The position numbers and the translations under genes are program-made. A stretch of DNA of 64,000 nucleotides from Stercorarius parasiticus (Eukaryota; Chordata; Aves; Charadriiformes; Stercorariidae): positions 1 to 64,000 of the forward strand of contig VWZL01000011.1 in NCBI GenBank assembly GCA_013396915.1, given 5' to 3'. Shown here one piece after another: positions 1 through 12,226 of the stretch (within the stretch, counting starts at the first letter, position 1; every line of letters starts with the position of its first letter). The notes beneath the pieces are model-generated. The model did no database searches, had not been told where the DNA came from, and was given only the letters and a program-made list of their open reading frames with translations.

Positions 1-521
1 TGGAGTACTGCATCAAGCTCTGGGGCCCGCAACGTAAGAAGGACAGGGACCTCCTGGAGCAAGTCCAGAGGAAGGCCACAAAGATGATCAGAAGGCTGGA
101 GCGCCTCTCCTATGAAGACAGTCTGAAGAGAGTTAATGTTGTTCAGCCTGGAGAAGATCAGGCTAAGGGGAGACCTTATTGTGTCCTTGCAGTACTTAAA
201 AGTGGCCTACAGGAAAGAAGGGGAGGGACTCTTTATCAGGGTGTGTAGTGATAGGATGAGAGGTAACAGTTTTAAACTGGAAGAGTGTAGATTTAGATTA
301 GGTGTTAGGAAGAAATTCCTGATTGTGAGGGTGGTGAGACACTGGCATAGGTTCCCCAGAGAAGCTGTGGATGCCCCATCCCTGGAAGTGTTCAAGAGCA
401 GGCTGGATGGGGCTTTGAGCAACCTGGTCTAGTGGGAGGTGTCCCTGCCCATGGCAGGGAGGTGGGAACTAGGTGATCTTCAAGGTCCCTTCTAACTCTA
501 ACCATTCTGTGATTCTATGAT
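1..521 (+). mobile_element. CR1 LINE, 3' part, cut by window edge
   Basis: This is the end of a chicken-repeat-1 type non-LTR retrotransposon. The first 130 bases translate as the C-terminal part of the ORF2 protein (EYCIKLWGPQRKKD, then VQRKATKMIRRLERLSYED). One frameshift near 131-138 moves the reading to a second frame starting at 136. That frame carries the usual tail (LFSLEKIRLRGDLI, RVVRHWHRFPREAVDAPSLE) and stops at 430-432. The 3' untranslated end follows ('ggtgatcttcaaggtccctt') and finishes in octamer-like ATTCTGTG/ATTCTATG at 503-521. The frameshift makes the copy non-functional. Its 5' part lies outside the window, so its true length is unknown. It shares its 3' signature with the copies at 6773 and 10856. 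Confidence 0.93.
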
Positions 522-2654
522 ACTGACAATGAGAAGATAACACCGGAAACAGAAACCAGAACCTTTGCTTCAAATTCAAAGTTGGGAATGGGGTAGACCT
601 ATGCCCCAAGCGGAGATGGGTGTCAGAGGAAGGAGATGAACATGGGAATTCTGCTCTAGGTTTCAGCTGCACGAGGAAGCTCTGCCTTTGTCTGCTTATC
701 TTTGCAAGTGAGCCTTAAACTGAGCTGAGAGAAAATGTCTTGACCAGATGAAGGATGTTCATCTTAACTGCCCTCAGTGTTGGTGTCTTGCACCACCATG
801 AATACTGGCAAAAGCTAATAAGGAAAATGACTAGTAGGTGACTGTTGAAGCAAAATGAGCTTATTACCTGACACTTCAACATCTTCATTAGAGAAGATTT
901 ATGCTAACTATAGAGACAACATTACTAGATTTATAGACCTAAAGTAATAAAGGCAAAGTTGCTCTTTACCCAACGAAAGCACCATTGTCGAGATTTATAT
1001 CAGAAAGCCACTTCATCAGCTTCTGATTAATAATTTATTAACAGCATGGACTCATTCAATTACTTCTTCCTGGTATTTTCACCCTTTTTCTTTCTCCACC
1101 AAAAATACAATTCATTATAAAATGCTGTCAAAGGTAACTGATATAATTGAAGATGAACCTCTTTAAAAAAAATATAAAATTCTTGTTTAGAAAAAAGATG
1201 CCACCTTTCATACCCACAAACTAATGCCTAATAATGATGCACAAAATGATGAATAATTAACATCTTAAAGCAATATTTAACCATCCACTATTGCTTCCTG
1301 AAGACAAATATTGGGAATACATTTTTACAGGGATGAATAATTTTATTACCAGCAATATAATCTGTAGTTACAGAAATTGAACTCTTAATAGGAGTAACAG
1401 GATGAAACTAAGGATGGGAAAATTTTGTCTGAATATCGAGACAAACTTCTTAGCAGTGAAATCTGTTATGCTGTGCTGTCATTTTTAGGAGCACATTATT
1501 TTCATATTTATTTTACCCTCACTGTCCCACAAGTCACGCTGATTTCAAGACCGAAGTACTTCATGGAATTTGACTTTAAACACAGATGATTGAAAAAGAA
1601 AACTCTTACTTTTTAACTCCATTTGCCAAATGTTCTTCCAAATGTTATATTATTGGCAGATATAAGACAACATGCCACTTTTACTGTATCTTTTCAAAAC
1701 AGATTTTGGTGTAAAAAAGGGATTTCTCTACATACTCTATGTTCTGCCACTTCATAAATTAATTTCAAAAAAAATCTTAAACACACTGGGGAAGGAAGGA
1801 GGTCAGATAATAACACTATAATACCATTTGTTCACATATATTTTCCCTAATAGTTTGGAACTGGTGACACAGTGCATTAAAAAGTCTTTCATGACCCCAG
1901 GAATCATGTTTCTTGAACCTATTAAGAAGAAAAGGTGTCAGGAAAAAAAAAAAAAATTATTGTTTTATTCTGGGGAGGGAAGCTTCACCAGTGATGATCA
2001 GTGGTGATTTCTTGGATTTGTTGCTTATATGAGGCAATATATATATATATTAGATGTACCTATAACTGAATTTATAAGAAAAGCTGCACTAAATTTCTTA
2101 CCTTTTGCTTTTTTCATGGTCAACCCTCCGCCTGGCAGATGGTGACGAGATCCAGGAGCATCTCTAGTCATTATAAGCAATACCAATCTTGTTAGTTAAT
2201 TTCACACAAAGCTGTGTGTGACCAGTAATAACTCTTTACACCCATCTGCTCTTGCTGGGTATGAATAGATTATTTTGGAGCGGGCTGTCTTTATGATTTA
2301 CCCAATACTTTATTTCATCCAGTCACCATGAGGGAGATGGATATGAAGAGGACATAGTTAATGATGAATTTGTAGTAAATATTGTTACATATTCATTCTT
2401 CAGAGATTCATCAGAGGAAAACTAGACATTTTTAAATTCATTGAAGTATTGGTTATAAGCAGGTTTGTGCACAAAATGTTAAGAGGAACCTGAGGATAAG
2501 AGTGAAAAAAAATTACTGGTGAATTCACTACAGATTCAGGATTAGAATTATATGATATATTGCCTCTCTTCCCATGTTATTCCTCCACAGCTGAGATTCA
2601 TAACTTAGAAGTTATACTCATGCTGTAATTTTCAATATATAATATACCGATGCT
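522..2654. other. Unassigned AT-rich DNA
   Basis: No gene, RNA or recognisable transposon is seen here. The only local structures are an A14 run at 1943-1956 and a short (AT)n tract at 2037-2050. Open frames are short and look like chance. Confidence 0.5.
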
Positions 2655-2870
2655 TGTATGTCAGATCATCAACCCCAGCCTCTGATCACTGACAGTGGTC
2701 AGCAGGAAATGCTCAGAGAAGATCAGATGGCAGAGTGATTTTTCCTCCCAGAATTTTCTCTGGGCTTTCTATGATGTGTGGCTCAGAAAGCCCCTGGGCC
2801 AGAAATGAAAGGGACAGTGATTTTATTGATGTCTATCATACCTTCTTTCCATCACCTTCTGATGATGGAA
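2655..2870 (+). repeat. Possible ancient amniote interspersed-repeat relic
   Basis: The segment from 'ctgatcactgacagtggtc' through the C/T-rich middle to 'gattttattgatgtctatc' resembles, from memory, a very old interspersed repeat common in turtle and crocodile genomes. In that repeat a 'gacagtggccag' block and an 'attgatggacctatcc' block occur in the same order and at similar spacing. The resemblance is patchy and I cannot name the family or align it here. The overlapping open frame at 2735-3040 is probably incidental. Confidence 0.33.
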
Positions 2871-3448
2871 ATCTGAACAATCCTAGTCATTCCTTCTACA
2901 GAGGCAACACACCTATCAATAAAATGTGGAATTCCTATATTTTGACTTGTAACGATTGCTTCATCCTTTTATGTCTTTGCTGTAGTGCTTTCAAGTTCCT
3001 TATGAAAATTTCTCTTTTTATAATCCAAAGTTCTGTTTGAGTGCAGAGAAACATTAAAGATCTGCCTTTGGTTACATGAGAAAGTGAACTATATTTAGTT
3101 CATAGTCTCATCTTTTTTAGACAAAAGTTCTTCAAAATCCTTGGATTATAAATTACTTAGTCAGTAGTTGTCAGCACTCAACAATTACCTCTAGAACACT
3201 TTTTGATCTATAAGTCCTTAGACAGTCATGGTATATCACATACTACTTCATCATGCTAATTACAAATGTAAACCAAAAATCTAGCACATTTATTTGTGTG
3301 TTATTTTTCTCTATTAGAAAAATGGAGGTGACATATATTGGAAAATTATTAGGAATGATTTATCTTCAAAGCTAACTTGTTATTATATGAGAATGATTTT
3401 GCTATTTTCAACCCTAATAAGGGGTGTGATATAATTTATCAAGCTAAA
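2871..3448. other. Unassigned AT-rich DNA
   Basis: Nothing recognisable is seen in this stretch. Confidence 0.5.
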
Positions 3449-3482
3449 CATTCCCAAAGCACTGCCATTCCCAAAGCACTAC
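3449..3482. repeat. 17-bp tandem duplication
   Basis: Two adjacent 17-base units ('cattcccaaagcactgc', then the same with one G-to-A change) lie head to tail. A small hairpin ('accacc-tgtg-ggtggt') follows at once at 3481-3496. The near identity points to a recent slippage-type duplication. Confidence 0.85.
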
Positions 3483-4498
3483 CACCTGTGGGTGGTACAT
3501 TTTCTGATTTTTGAAAGCCAAAATTATCTTAGCCAATAATATATTAAAAGTCTTTTATTATGAGTTGTTCCCGTGACTCTTAAGCAATCTATTATTTAAC
3601 TTCTATTGCTTGTGAGCTAAAGATTGAGAGGCTTAAAATATGAAATCTCCAATATGTGTACTTGCTAAGAAGCTAGTTGTGCATTGGGTACGCCAATAAG
3701 AAGCTTCCATTTAAACTAATGCCCACACTGTAGTGTGGAAAAGCAGACCTATATTTCATCATCCAGTGAAAACATAAAATGTGAATATTTTTATTCCCCA
3801 AATGTGGAACTATAGCATGAAATCTTGTGTAAGGTGTAAAGGACCCCTTTGTGCCTTTCCCTCCATGAAAATGAAAAATATTCAACATCATACTGTTCTC
3901 CTTATCCAAAACTATTTATGTTTTAACTGAAGGTGTGTTAAAATATGAGCAACCTTTCTCACACAGAAACTGTTAGCTCAGGATTTCTGCTTACCATATC
4001 ACTAGTTTCTCAGGATTTTCAGGCTTCTGCTGAGACTAAAAAAGTACCTTCTGGTGACCATTCAGAACAGATATATACAAGAAAGCCAAGTCTAGACAAA
4101 TGACTGAAGTTTAATACAGAATGTAGCCCATTGGCCAGAAGGGGTTCTGGGAAAAGAGAGTGCTTACAAGTGAGGTGTCATACTCAGCAAAGTTTTGCTG
4201 ATCTCTATATGAGAAGGAAGAGGACGAATATGTCTAAGAAAAATAGAAGACATCTTCCTGTAAATGTTATATTTATGCAGAATTAGATTCCTGTCAGTTA
4301 AGATCCAAAATATATTTTTTTTTTGGTATTTGGAATATAACTGTACCTAGCTGTGAATTCTCTCTTTGTATTGTATCTTCTGACTTGGATCGTATCCTCC
4401 ATTAAAATCTTCTTGCAGTATGATCTCCATTTTGGATTATACTAGAGAGATAAGTGATAGTGTGAATAAGAAGAAACTGATTACGTTAAAAATCACAC
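3483..4498. other. Unassigned AT-rich DNA
   Basis: No gene or transposon is recognised. A T11 run lies near 4315. Confidence 0.5.
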
Positions 4499-4975
4499 TT
4501 GAAAGAATTATGGGCGTTCTACTTCAAAATTGCTGAAATCTATAACAGACTTGTTATATGCAATGCACTTAGTATCAATAAACATCTTTTTAATATTATT
4601 AAAACCAAATATTCTTGCGAATCGCAGGAAATCATGAGCTATCTTAACTTTCCAAATACCTGTGAAGCTGAAGATACAATTTTATCTGGAACCTACACCC
4701 ACACCTGCGTAAGGAAGGGACAGAAATCACAGAGAAGCATTCTGGTGATTATTCGTGTAAAAATGGTGTTAGGATTAAGCAATACAACAAAAAAGAATGG
4801 GAAAAATACTCTATTGAACAAAGAAAGTAATGTTTTAAAGGTCAGAAAGTATTCCAATACGATAAGAGTTGCCAGAAGTCAAGCAGAGCTAGATCCAGCA
4901 AAGGAAATTATCCAAGAACAGGTAAGGCTGTATGCAGTAGTTGAGCTTTCCACTTTCCATACTTTTAAGGAGTAG
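4499..4975 (+). other. 158-codon open frame, coding status doubtful
   Basis: An unusually long open frame for this AT-rich region runs from a TTG codon at 4499 to a stop at 4973-4975. The predicted product is lysine-rich in its second half (residues about 82-120) and shows no domain, signal peptide or membrane segment that I recognise. A good splice-donor-like site, 'cag|gtaagg', lies inside it near 4919-4926. A plausible acceptor, a pyrimidine-rich tract ending in 'cttgcag', lies at about 4418 but outside the open frame. It could be a chance frame, a lineage-specific transcript, or an exon of an unknown gene. No evidence here favours a real protein. Confidence 0.12.
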
Positions 4976-6417
4976 ATGTCTGCAGCAAATAACTGGCATT
5001 TACAATTTGAGATTCCAAAGCATACAGGGAAATTTTTGCTTGTTTTGGGGTCTGGGATTTTTTTTCAGCTTTCTTGATGATACATTTCTCCTTCTCCGCT
5101 TTCTGGGTTACAAGTGCTTGGGCGGAGCTGGAATGTGAGAAGAAAGAAGAAATGGCTCAGCTTCCAGGAATAAGGCTTTGAGGCTAGGATTTTGATATCC
5201 GTGAAGTAATGTGTGTATATACAATGCCCTAAAAGGGAGCTATGGTACTTAGGACTTTGGGCACGTTGGCCTACACTAAGGGACACATTCTGCCTGCTAA
5301 TCCTCTTTCTCATCAGTTCCTATCTCCTACACACAGAATTGATGTGGTGGTGGGTGTTAGTACAGTTTTCCTCCCAAACCAGGCCCTTCTTTCCAATATT
5401 TTGGAGATTCAAGCATGGCATGCCAGTGTAGGGACTGACAGGAGTTGAGTGGCAAGTGCCTGCACCATGCCTAGGAGCCCAAACCTGAAGATTCTTGTTT
5501 AAAGTTCTCTTTGCTATTTCCTGTTCAGCAATTTCTATTATGAAATTTGGAAGGTGACATAACATGACATAAAACATGAAATTGGGAGTGATAGATCTCC
5601 ATAAAATGTTATCTGAAAACCAAGAAATGAAAGGTCTTCTGCAAAATCGACATTATGGAAACAATTTCAGTATATAAAGAAGTCTTTTTTAAGAGCTATA
5701 AAATACCAAACTTTCACACCTTGTCAAACTTCACGAAGTCTGGGGTTGGTTCAAAGCTCCATTTAGCTGCCATGTATTTTTCCCTTTTATTTCCTTTTCC
5801 ATCATTTTTGATTACCAAGATTTGATGAATTGTTATCACAAAAACATAAGTACTGGCCACTTGAATCAACTTGCTTTTCTGTCAAGAATGTCTCAGCAGT
5901 AGCTTTCATTCCTTCTTTGAAAGATTTCTCTTCAAGTCAGATGGAAAGCATTATTTTATAAAGAAGTACCTTACTGCTTTATAGCTCAATTTTCCAATGC
6001 TTCTGGAGAGAGACAGAAAGACTTAGGAGTTGAAGGCACTTGGCACCCTCCAGGAGGCACTCCGCACAGCAGAGGTTTGAATCATTAGATACGGTACTTT
6101 TTATAGTGCACATACAAAAAATATTGGCTTTGAGCTCTGTTTTGTGCATCTGTACAATGTTCTACTTTCTGGTAATACTTTTACAAGTGCTGTACTTGCT
6201 ATACTGAAATTGAGGGTTGTTGGGTTGATTTTTAACTTGCTTCTGTAAATATTATAGTAAGACCTAGCATTGCAAAATATAATATTAAATATGACTTCTT
6301 TAGGTGGTTTTGCAAGGACAGGATTTATCCCTTTATCTATGAGAAGCCTCTATTTGTGATAGAGTGAATATTGCTTATTTGTTTATGTGTTTTCCAATGC
6401 GTCTGTAAAGTATTTTA

Positions 6418-6418
<1 letters not shown>
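4976..6418. other. Unassigned DNA
   Basis: Nothing with a recognisable identity is seen. Overlapping short open frames on both strands between 5065 and 5577 reflect a locally higher GC content rather than a clear gene. Confidence 0.5.

Positions 6419-6471
<53 letters not shown>
6419..6471. repeat. (ATT)n microsatellite
   Basis: A perfect trinucleotide run of 53 bases, about 17.7 units of ATT. It is the longest pure microsatellite in the window, so its length is probably polymorphic. Confidence 0.97.
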
Positions 6472-6772
6472 GTGGATCAGAGGAATAACTAGAGAAGGAG
6501 AGCAGAAATGCTATGCACTCAGGTCATGTGCAAGTATCCTAGCATACAGGTAAAGTAATATGGCAAAGTCAGGTGAAATTAAACAGGATGTTGAATGATG
6601 TATGAACAGGTGGAAAAGTTACATCAAGACCAGCTGAAGTGCTACGAATGGAAATTAGTGAAATTGGAGCTTCAAAAGCTAAGAACAAAGAGGAAAGAGG
6701 TGGTTTCTAATGAGAGCAATTACAGAAACCCTGCTGGGTGCATTACACGACCTTAGGTAGACTGCAATAGAT

Positions 6773-6950
6773 AATCATAGAATCATAGAAACAGAAATGT
6801 TCAGGTTAGAAGGGACCTTGAAGACCATCTAGTTCCAAACCCCCTGCCATGGGCAGGGACACCTCCCACTAGACCAGGTTGCTCAAAGCCCCAGCCAGCC
6901 TGGCCTTGAACACTTCCAGGGATGGGGCATCCACAACTTCTCTGGGCAAC
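6773..6950 (-). mobile_element. CR1 LINE 3' tail fragment
   Basis: Read on the minus strand, the fragment starts at 'gttgcccagagaagttgtgg' (the RLPREVVD region of ORF2). It passes through the C-terminal PSLEVFK-type segment and the untranslated 'gtgtccctgcccatggcagg' block, and ends in two ATTCTATG-type units at 6773-6790. It is strongly 5'-truncated (178 bases), as is normal for CR1. A short (TAA)n tract, 'ataataataataa', abuts the truncated end at 6951. Same 3' subfamily as the copies at 1 and 10856. Confidence 0.95.
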
Positions 6951-9900
6951 TATAATAATAATAAATGAAATAATGGCTGAAGATAAAAGGAGAGATGTGA
7001 GAGCCTGGGTAGCAGTGGACCAGAAAGCCTCAGGAGGGAAGGATGACACAGGCAAGGAAATCCACAAAAAGGCTCAGGCACTTTTCCAGCAATGCTTACC
7101 TGCTACCAGGCAATCCCCACATGCTTTCTCTAACCCTTCGGTGCCCATAAGCATCACAGTTTTACCTGCAGCATCCTTTACCTGACAATTTACATTTCCC
7201 AGACACAGTCAGCATTGGTACCTATGGGCTACCGGCAGTTTTATTCTCTGGTACGGAACCTAAGTTTGTCACGTTGGGAACTTTAATTTTTAGTATCATG
7301 ATGCCATTGGACAGAAAGGGAAGAAAGAGCGTCATAAGTGAGAACATAGTCAGGGAGACTTGAAATATGTGGAAGAGAAGACACAGAAAATAATGTACTG
7401 AAAGAAACTGAAAGAAACGAAAGAACAGAAATAAAAACAAGAGGGTATAAAAGTGATCGAATGAACCAGTGAATTAAATTATGCAGCCAAAATACTACCA
7501 AATAGACCACATGGATTTATGTACCAGATAAACTAGTTCAAATTAGGAATTTTTCCTCAATTAAAAATGTTAGAGTGTTTTTCCACTCCAGTTTGTAATA
7601 AAAAGTAGATGTTTTGAACTATCATATAGGAGAGGTATTTAAAAATGCATTTGGGGGGATAAACTCTAAACATTTTAGTGGAAAATTGGAACATTTAATG
7701 TTGATTTAAGAAACCCTTTCAAAACAGATTGTGAAAGGACTGCATTTAAAACCACTGCAGCTTCATTTTAATTTCTTCAAAATTATGCTTTTAAAATAAC
7801 CTTATCTTAATATAGGGTTTTTTTCCATTTCATATTTATGTTGTTTCAAAAAAGTTGTATTTGCATTGTTTCTATATAATTTTTCATTTTGCAGTGGTTA
7901 AAAGAGTTTTTTATTCCAGTTACCAGCTTTTTAGTTTTCTGTTTATCTTAGTTTCTTTTGAAAGTGTCTCTTGTTTGATATTACAATGAAATATACTGAA
8001 GAAGAAACTTAGACAAGTACTCACGATATTTATGAAGTAAGAAAGCTTGCATTCATTTTAGATTATTGAAATAAAGTGAGACAGGCAGGGAATTTAGGCA
8101 CCTTTTTTGTTCTTTTTTGTTACTTCTTTTCTTCAGTTTTGCATTTCCTGGGGGGAACATGTGAAGATACCCCACAACAGTTGAGACAAACTGGATGCAG
8201 CTGAGAAATGGAGATATTCAAGAGTAAACAGTGCAAGACCAGCTATTTTGGTATGTCAGCTACAATAAAAGCCTAAGTTCAGAGGGTAAAGGGAATTGCT
8301 TCACCTTACTTAGAGCAAGTGTGTGCAGATACACCTCTGGGTGTGTCTGGAAGCTGTTGAATATGTCATACTTGTTAACACGTTTTGTGGAAACCAAGAG
8401 ACATCCAGTCGAGGAGTCTATGGTGCAGAATCTCTGTTATTGTGTTCTTTAGCTGTTGACTGCCAATGAGAGATTTTTAAAACTTTTTTTTTTTCTCTCT
8501 TTCATTATATCATGCATTGTTCTCATGAAGGTTTCTTGGGCTAGAAGCTGTAGAAATCCATTTCTTCTTCAATAAATCTCATATATAATATTGTGTCAGA
8601 ATATTACACTATAAATCAAGAGAGATTTCCTAAGTTGAAAATAGTACAAAGACTTTATATTTTTACCATCTCAGATATTTCATCATTTATTCATATTATA
8701 TCAAGTTACAGCTGTGAGGATACATTATACAAAAGCACTGGGACCATTTGGAAGAACAAAAATAAACACAAAATACAATTGGAATAGACCTAATGAGTAG
8801 CTTCGCTTTAGGTGAGCAAAAATCAGAAAGGAAAGTTTCCATGCTTCAGCAATAATTCTTCATTCTCAGCTCTTATCTGGGAGTCAGTAAACACTGGAGA
8901 AAAAGCCTGTGAAGTAATTCAGTCTCCTTTCACCCTTTGATTTTTTTTCTTCTTTTACTGTACTCTAATTCATGACTGAAGAATTCAGTGTAATAAATTA
9001 AACAGAAGACCATATTCAAACATATAACCTCTTCTTAAAATAAATGAGGTAATTCAAGAGGGTTAATTTGTTTCATAAATTTAATTTTTTTGGCAATATA
9101 ACAAAATATATGAAACTGCATTCAATTGGATTATGCTCCATTAGATCAATTAAGTGAATATAACTCAATAATAACATGACAGAACAAAGGCAAATATTGA
9201 AAAGTGATGAGATTTTACTTTGGCAATTTCATGAAGAGGTGAAAATTCATATGACAAAGAACACAGTCTGTATTAGGCAAAATTGCCTTTTTTTTGAATT
9301 GTGAGTTTAACATCATGAGACAAAGACATTTAAAGATACCTTTTATATGAGTCCTACAGATTGATTTGAGCTGTAGATAGCAATAAAAAGGAATGTCTCA
9401 ATATATGATGTCCCACAGGCACATATATAGTGCCATAATCTCATTACATCTGTTAATAGTCAAAATCCTAATGGCATTAATGTGAATGCTGTGCTTTTCT
9501 TAAGGAATTAATTTTAGCAGCATAACTGCTCCTCTCTGTTGTCCTGTATCTACCAGTTCAAGAGCTCCATTGTCCCAAATATATGAACTTACTTTCCTAG
9601 CTTTGTACGAGAACACCATGGAGATTACAGGGCTCTTGAAACTGTAGCTATGATCAGCAGGAAATGTCAGTATGCTCACAGCATTGCTTTGGTTTTTTCA
9701 GGCCTTCCTGATTTTCCACAGTCACTTCACCTCTCAGAATCTTTAGTCTGTAATACTAGGGTGAAAATCTCTAAATAGTTTTGTTGGTTTTTTTCCATTT
9801 CAGTTCCTGGCACTATCACTTCTTTTCACAGATAACATTGAAGCATGCTTTTCAAAACCATTCTTAGCATTTCTTATTTCTGGAAATTAATCTGAAAAAG

Positions 9901-10249
9901 GTGGAGTCAAACACGTCTGAACTTTTACAAAAAATTTAAGTTTTTACTTCAGTATTAGAAATGGTTAAGTGTTTGATGATTTTTTTTTTCCCATGTACCC
10001 GTGAAATTGTTAGTTCTTAAAGGCCCTTATGAACAATAACTCTTAATAGACACTACCTGTATCTCCTCTACAAACAAAACAAGGCTGGTGGATATCAGTT
10101 TGCACAAATTATTTGGTCCAAACTATGGAGCCCTCTAACCAATGACAAGTTATCAATTATAAATCACACCTCACCAAGTGGGGAACATATGTTTTCAGAA
10201 AGTAAATATTTTTTTCATCTTTTTTTTGCTGTTAAGCTGGTGATTCAGA
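6951..10249. other. Unassigned AT-rich DNA
   Basis: No gene, RNA or transposon is recognised. The stretch contains several T-rich runs (8485-8494, 8941-8948, 9979-9989). Short open frames, for example 6922-7185 and 8231-8452, have no recognisable product. Confidence 0.5.
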
Positions 10250-10855
10250 AAACTGTTCCTACCAACATCATGTATGCAGTGAATGCCCAGTTGGGTCAGG
10301 CTCTGCAGGATGCCAGATAAAATCAGATGCCAAACCGATGGACCAGGCTTGCTGACACAGATGCCGGTCTGTGATTGCCTTGGCTTCGGAATTTTCCAAG
10401 GTGTTGAGATGGAGAAGAAACCACATTCTGATGCTGGTGACGCTGGAGAACCTGAGACTAGTGAATTGTCTGCTCCTTGAAAATATTTCTATCCTAAACT
10501 GCATGTTTATGGGCCAACAAGGAGTTGAGGGAGAGATACCCTATGTCACATTCGATTATAACTACAGCATCTTGGCATTTGGGAAGCTGAAAAAGAAGAA
10601 GCATTTCACGAGTAGGGACTTCGTGTTCAAGTGAGATTACATCTAAAGCCTTGGGGACCTTAGACTGCAGGGTTTGTTTCATACAGAGATTGGCAAGAGC
10701 CAGATGTAGTCACAGAAGCCCTGGGTACTACAGAGCTCTGAGAGACCCTGGACAGGTCTCCGGTGTAGGTACTGCAGCATGTCCATTTTTGGTAATGTTT
10801 TATATTTTCAGTATGTATTTCAGTGTTTTGTAATAAATATCTATTAAAAAAAAAA
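10250..10855 (+). other. Transcript-like block with AATAAA and poly(A); possible retrocopy or terminal exon
   Basis: This block is richer in GC than its surroundings and ends in AATAAA (10832-10837), eight bases, then a run of ten A (10846-10855), as the 3' end of a processed mRNA would. Three moderately long frames overlap in it. They are 10283-10480, 10371-10634 (ending in a lysine-rich GKLKKKKHFTSRDFVFK tail) and 10651-10833. None has a product I recognise, and no single frame spans the block. The A run abuts a truncated CR1 tail directly, which is the geometry expected if a cellular RNA and a CR1 RNA were copied in one reverse-transcription event. Alternatives are an unrelated genomic A run next to a CR1, or a real terminal exon. 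The left boundary is a guess from composition. Confidence 0.35.
10832..10837 (+). promoter_or_regulatory. Canonical polyadenylation hexamer AATAAA
   Basis: The hexamer lies eight bases before an A10 run. Functional signals usually sit about 10-30 bases before cleavage, so the spacing is at the short edge. The call rests on this motif pair only. Confidence 0.4.
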
Positions 10856-11114
10856 GGTAAGATGAGGGGTAATAGTTTTAAACTGAAAGAACGTAGATTT
10901 AAATTAGATATTAGGAAAAAAAATCTTTACTGTGAGAGTGGTGAGACACTGGAACAGGCCGCCATCCCTGGAAGTGTTCAAGACCAGGTTGGATCGGGCT
11001 TTGAGCTACCTGGTCTGGTGGAAGGTGTCCCTGCCCATGTCAGGGGGTTTGGAACTAGGTGATCTTCGAGGTCCCTTCCAACCCAAACCATTCTGTGATT
11101 CTATGATTCTATGA
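10856..11114 (+). mobile_element. CR1 LINE 3' tail fragment with small internal deletion
   Basis: The fragment starts inside the ORF2 C-terminus (MRGNSFKLKERRFKLDIRKK). It runs through 'gtggtgagacactggaacagg', then jumps to 'gccatccctggaagtgttc'. This leaves out roughly 20-30 bases that encode the PREAVD-like segment in the copy at position 1. The untranslated block ('gtgtccctgcccatgtcagg', 'gatcttcgaggtcccttcc') and three ATTCTGTG/ATTCTATG units at 11092-11114 close it. The 5' end abuts the A10 run of the preceding block with no spacer. Confidence 0.94.
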
Positions 11115-12226
11115 CAAGGACATACGAATTCCAAATTAACGATACAATGACTAAACACCAGCATTCACACATCACCATAACATGTGAATGCAAGTGCCTA
11201 CATCTTTTTGTTTCAGTTTCATCATCTTAAATACTTATTTTTGTTATTCTTTTCAGTTCAATAGATCAGAATATCAGAGATGAAATTTTCAAACTTGCAT
11301 TTGACATTTCCCACCGGGCAGAGTTTATTCTTTCTATTTACTGGTGTCGACCAGGTTTCAGTCTCATACTGAGCAGATGCTTTACTAATGCTTTGCACAG
11401 TGGTTAATCAAATATTTATGCAGCACATGAAGGAAATACACTTACATTTCACTGCAGACGATTGAATAAGTTCTATACCATTTCCCCAGTGAACAGAGTC
11501 ACTTCCAAACACTTTCAATTATTCATGTCCTAATTTGCAAATATTGCAAGGAGTTCTTATCTGGCAATGCATGCTAGTCCTGTAGCTGAGGAGGAAGAAT
11601 GAAATAATTCCTTCCATGTATCGCAGATATATGATAAAAAATTATTCTGTTCTCTCAATTTTGCATGTTCAGTGCCAGCTCTTGACTAATTTAGAAATCA
11701 GTGCTAATCCATAAACATATATAATTTTTCTTTCCTTCGCTACAGCTGAAACATTCTGATACTTTGTATGCTCTTGTGTTTTGAAATGCATGGGTGGTTT
11801 AATCCTAAATGGAAAAATCTTGGGAAAGTAATATATCAAAAACGCAATGTATGCAATGCAATACCTTGCCTCTGCCCTCTAAAATGTGGATAAAAGCATT
11901 TTGAGGAATTTTACATTGACAGATAGGAAAAGCAAGGTCCTGATTTGGCAGACTTCTTGTTTAGGTAGTCCTTACTCATACAAACAGTTTCATTTAAATT
12001 TTGCTGGATTAGGCACTAATACATAAAGTACACTTTATTACTTTTCAGTTGCATTCTTTTTGTTGTGACAGGCAGAATGCTTGATTTGATTACTAGGTAA
12101 TGCATTAAACATTAATTGGAATCCTATAAGTAATTAAGATTAATGTGCAGTTAACTGATACAGAGTATTATGTGTATACGCAAAACATATGTTAAAAAAA
12201 AAGGAAGTATTACCTCTTAAATATGA
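11115..12226. other. Unassigned AT-rich DNA
   Basis: Nothing recognisable is seen in this stretch. Confidence 0.5.

Noticed and set aside
6801..7185. Open frames overlapping the CR1 tail at 6773-6950
   Set aside because: Much of their length is CR1 or its antisense; the remainder is unrecognisable.
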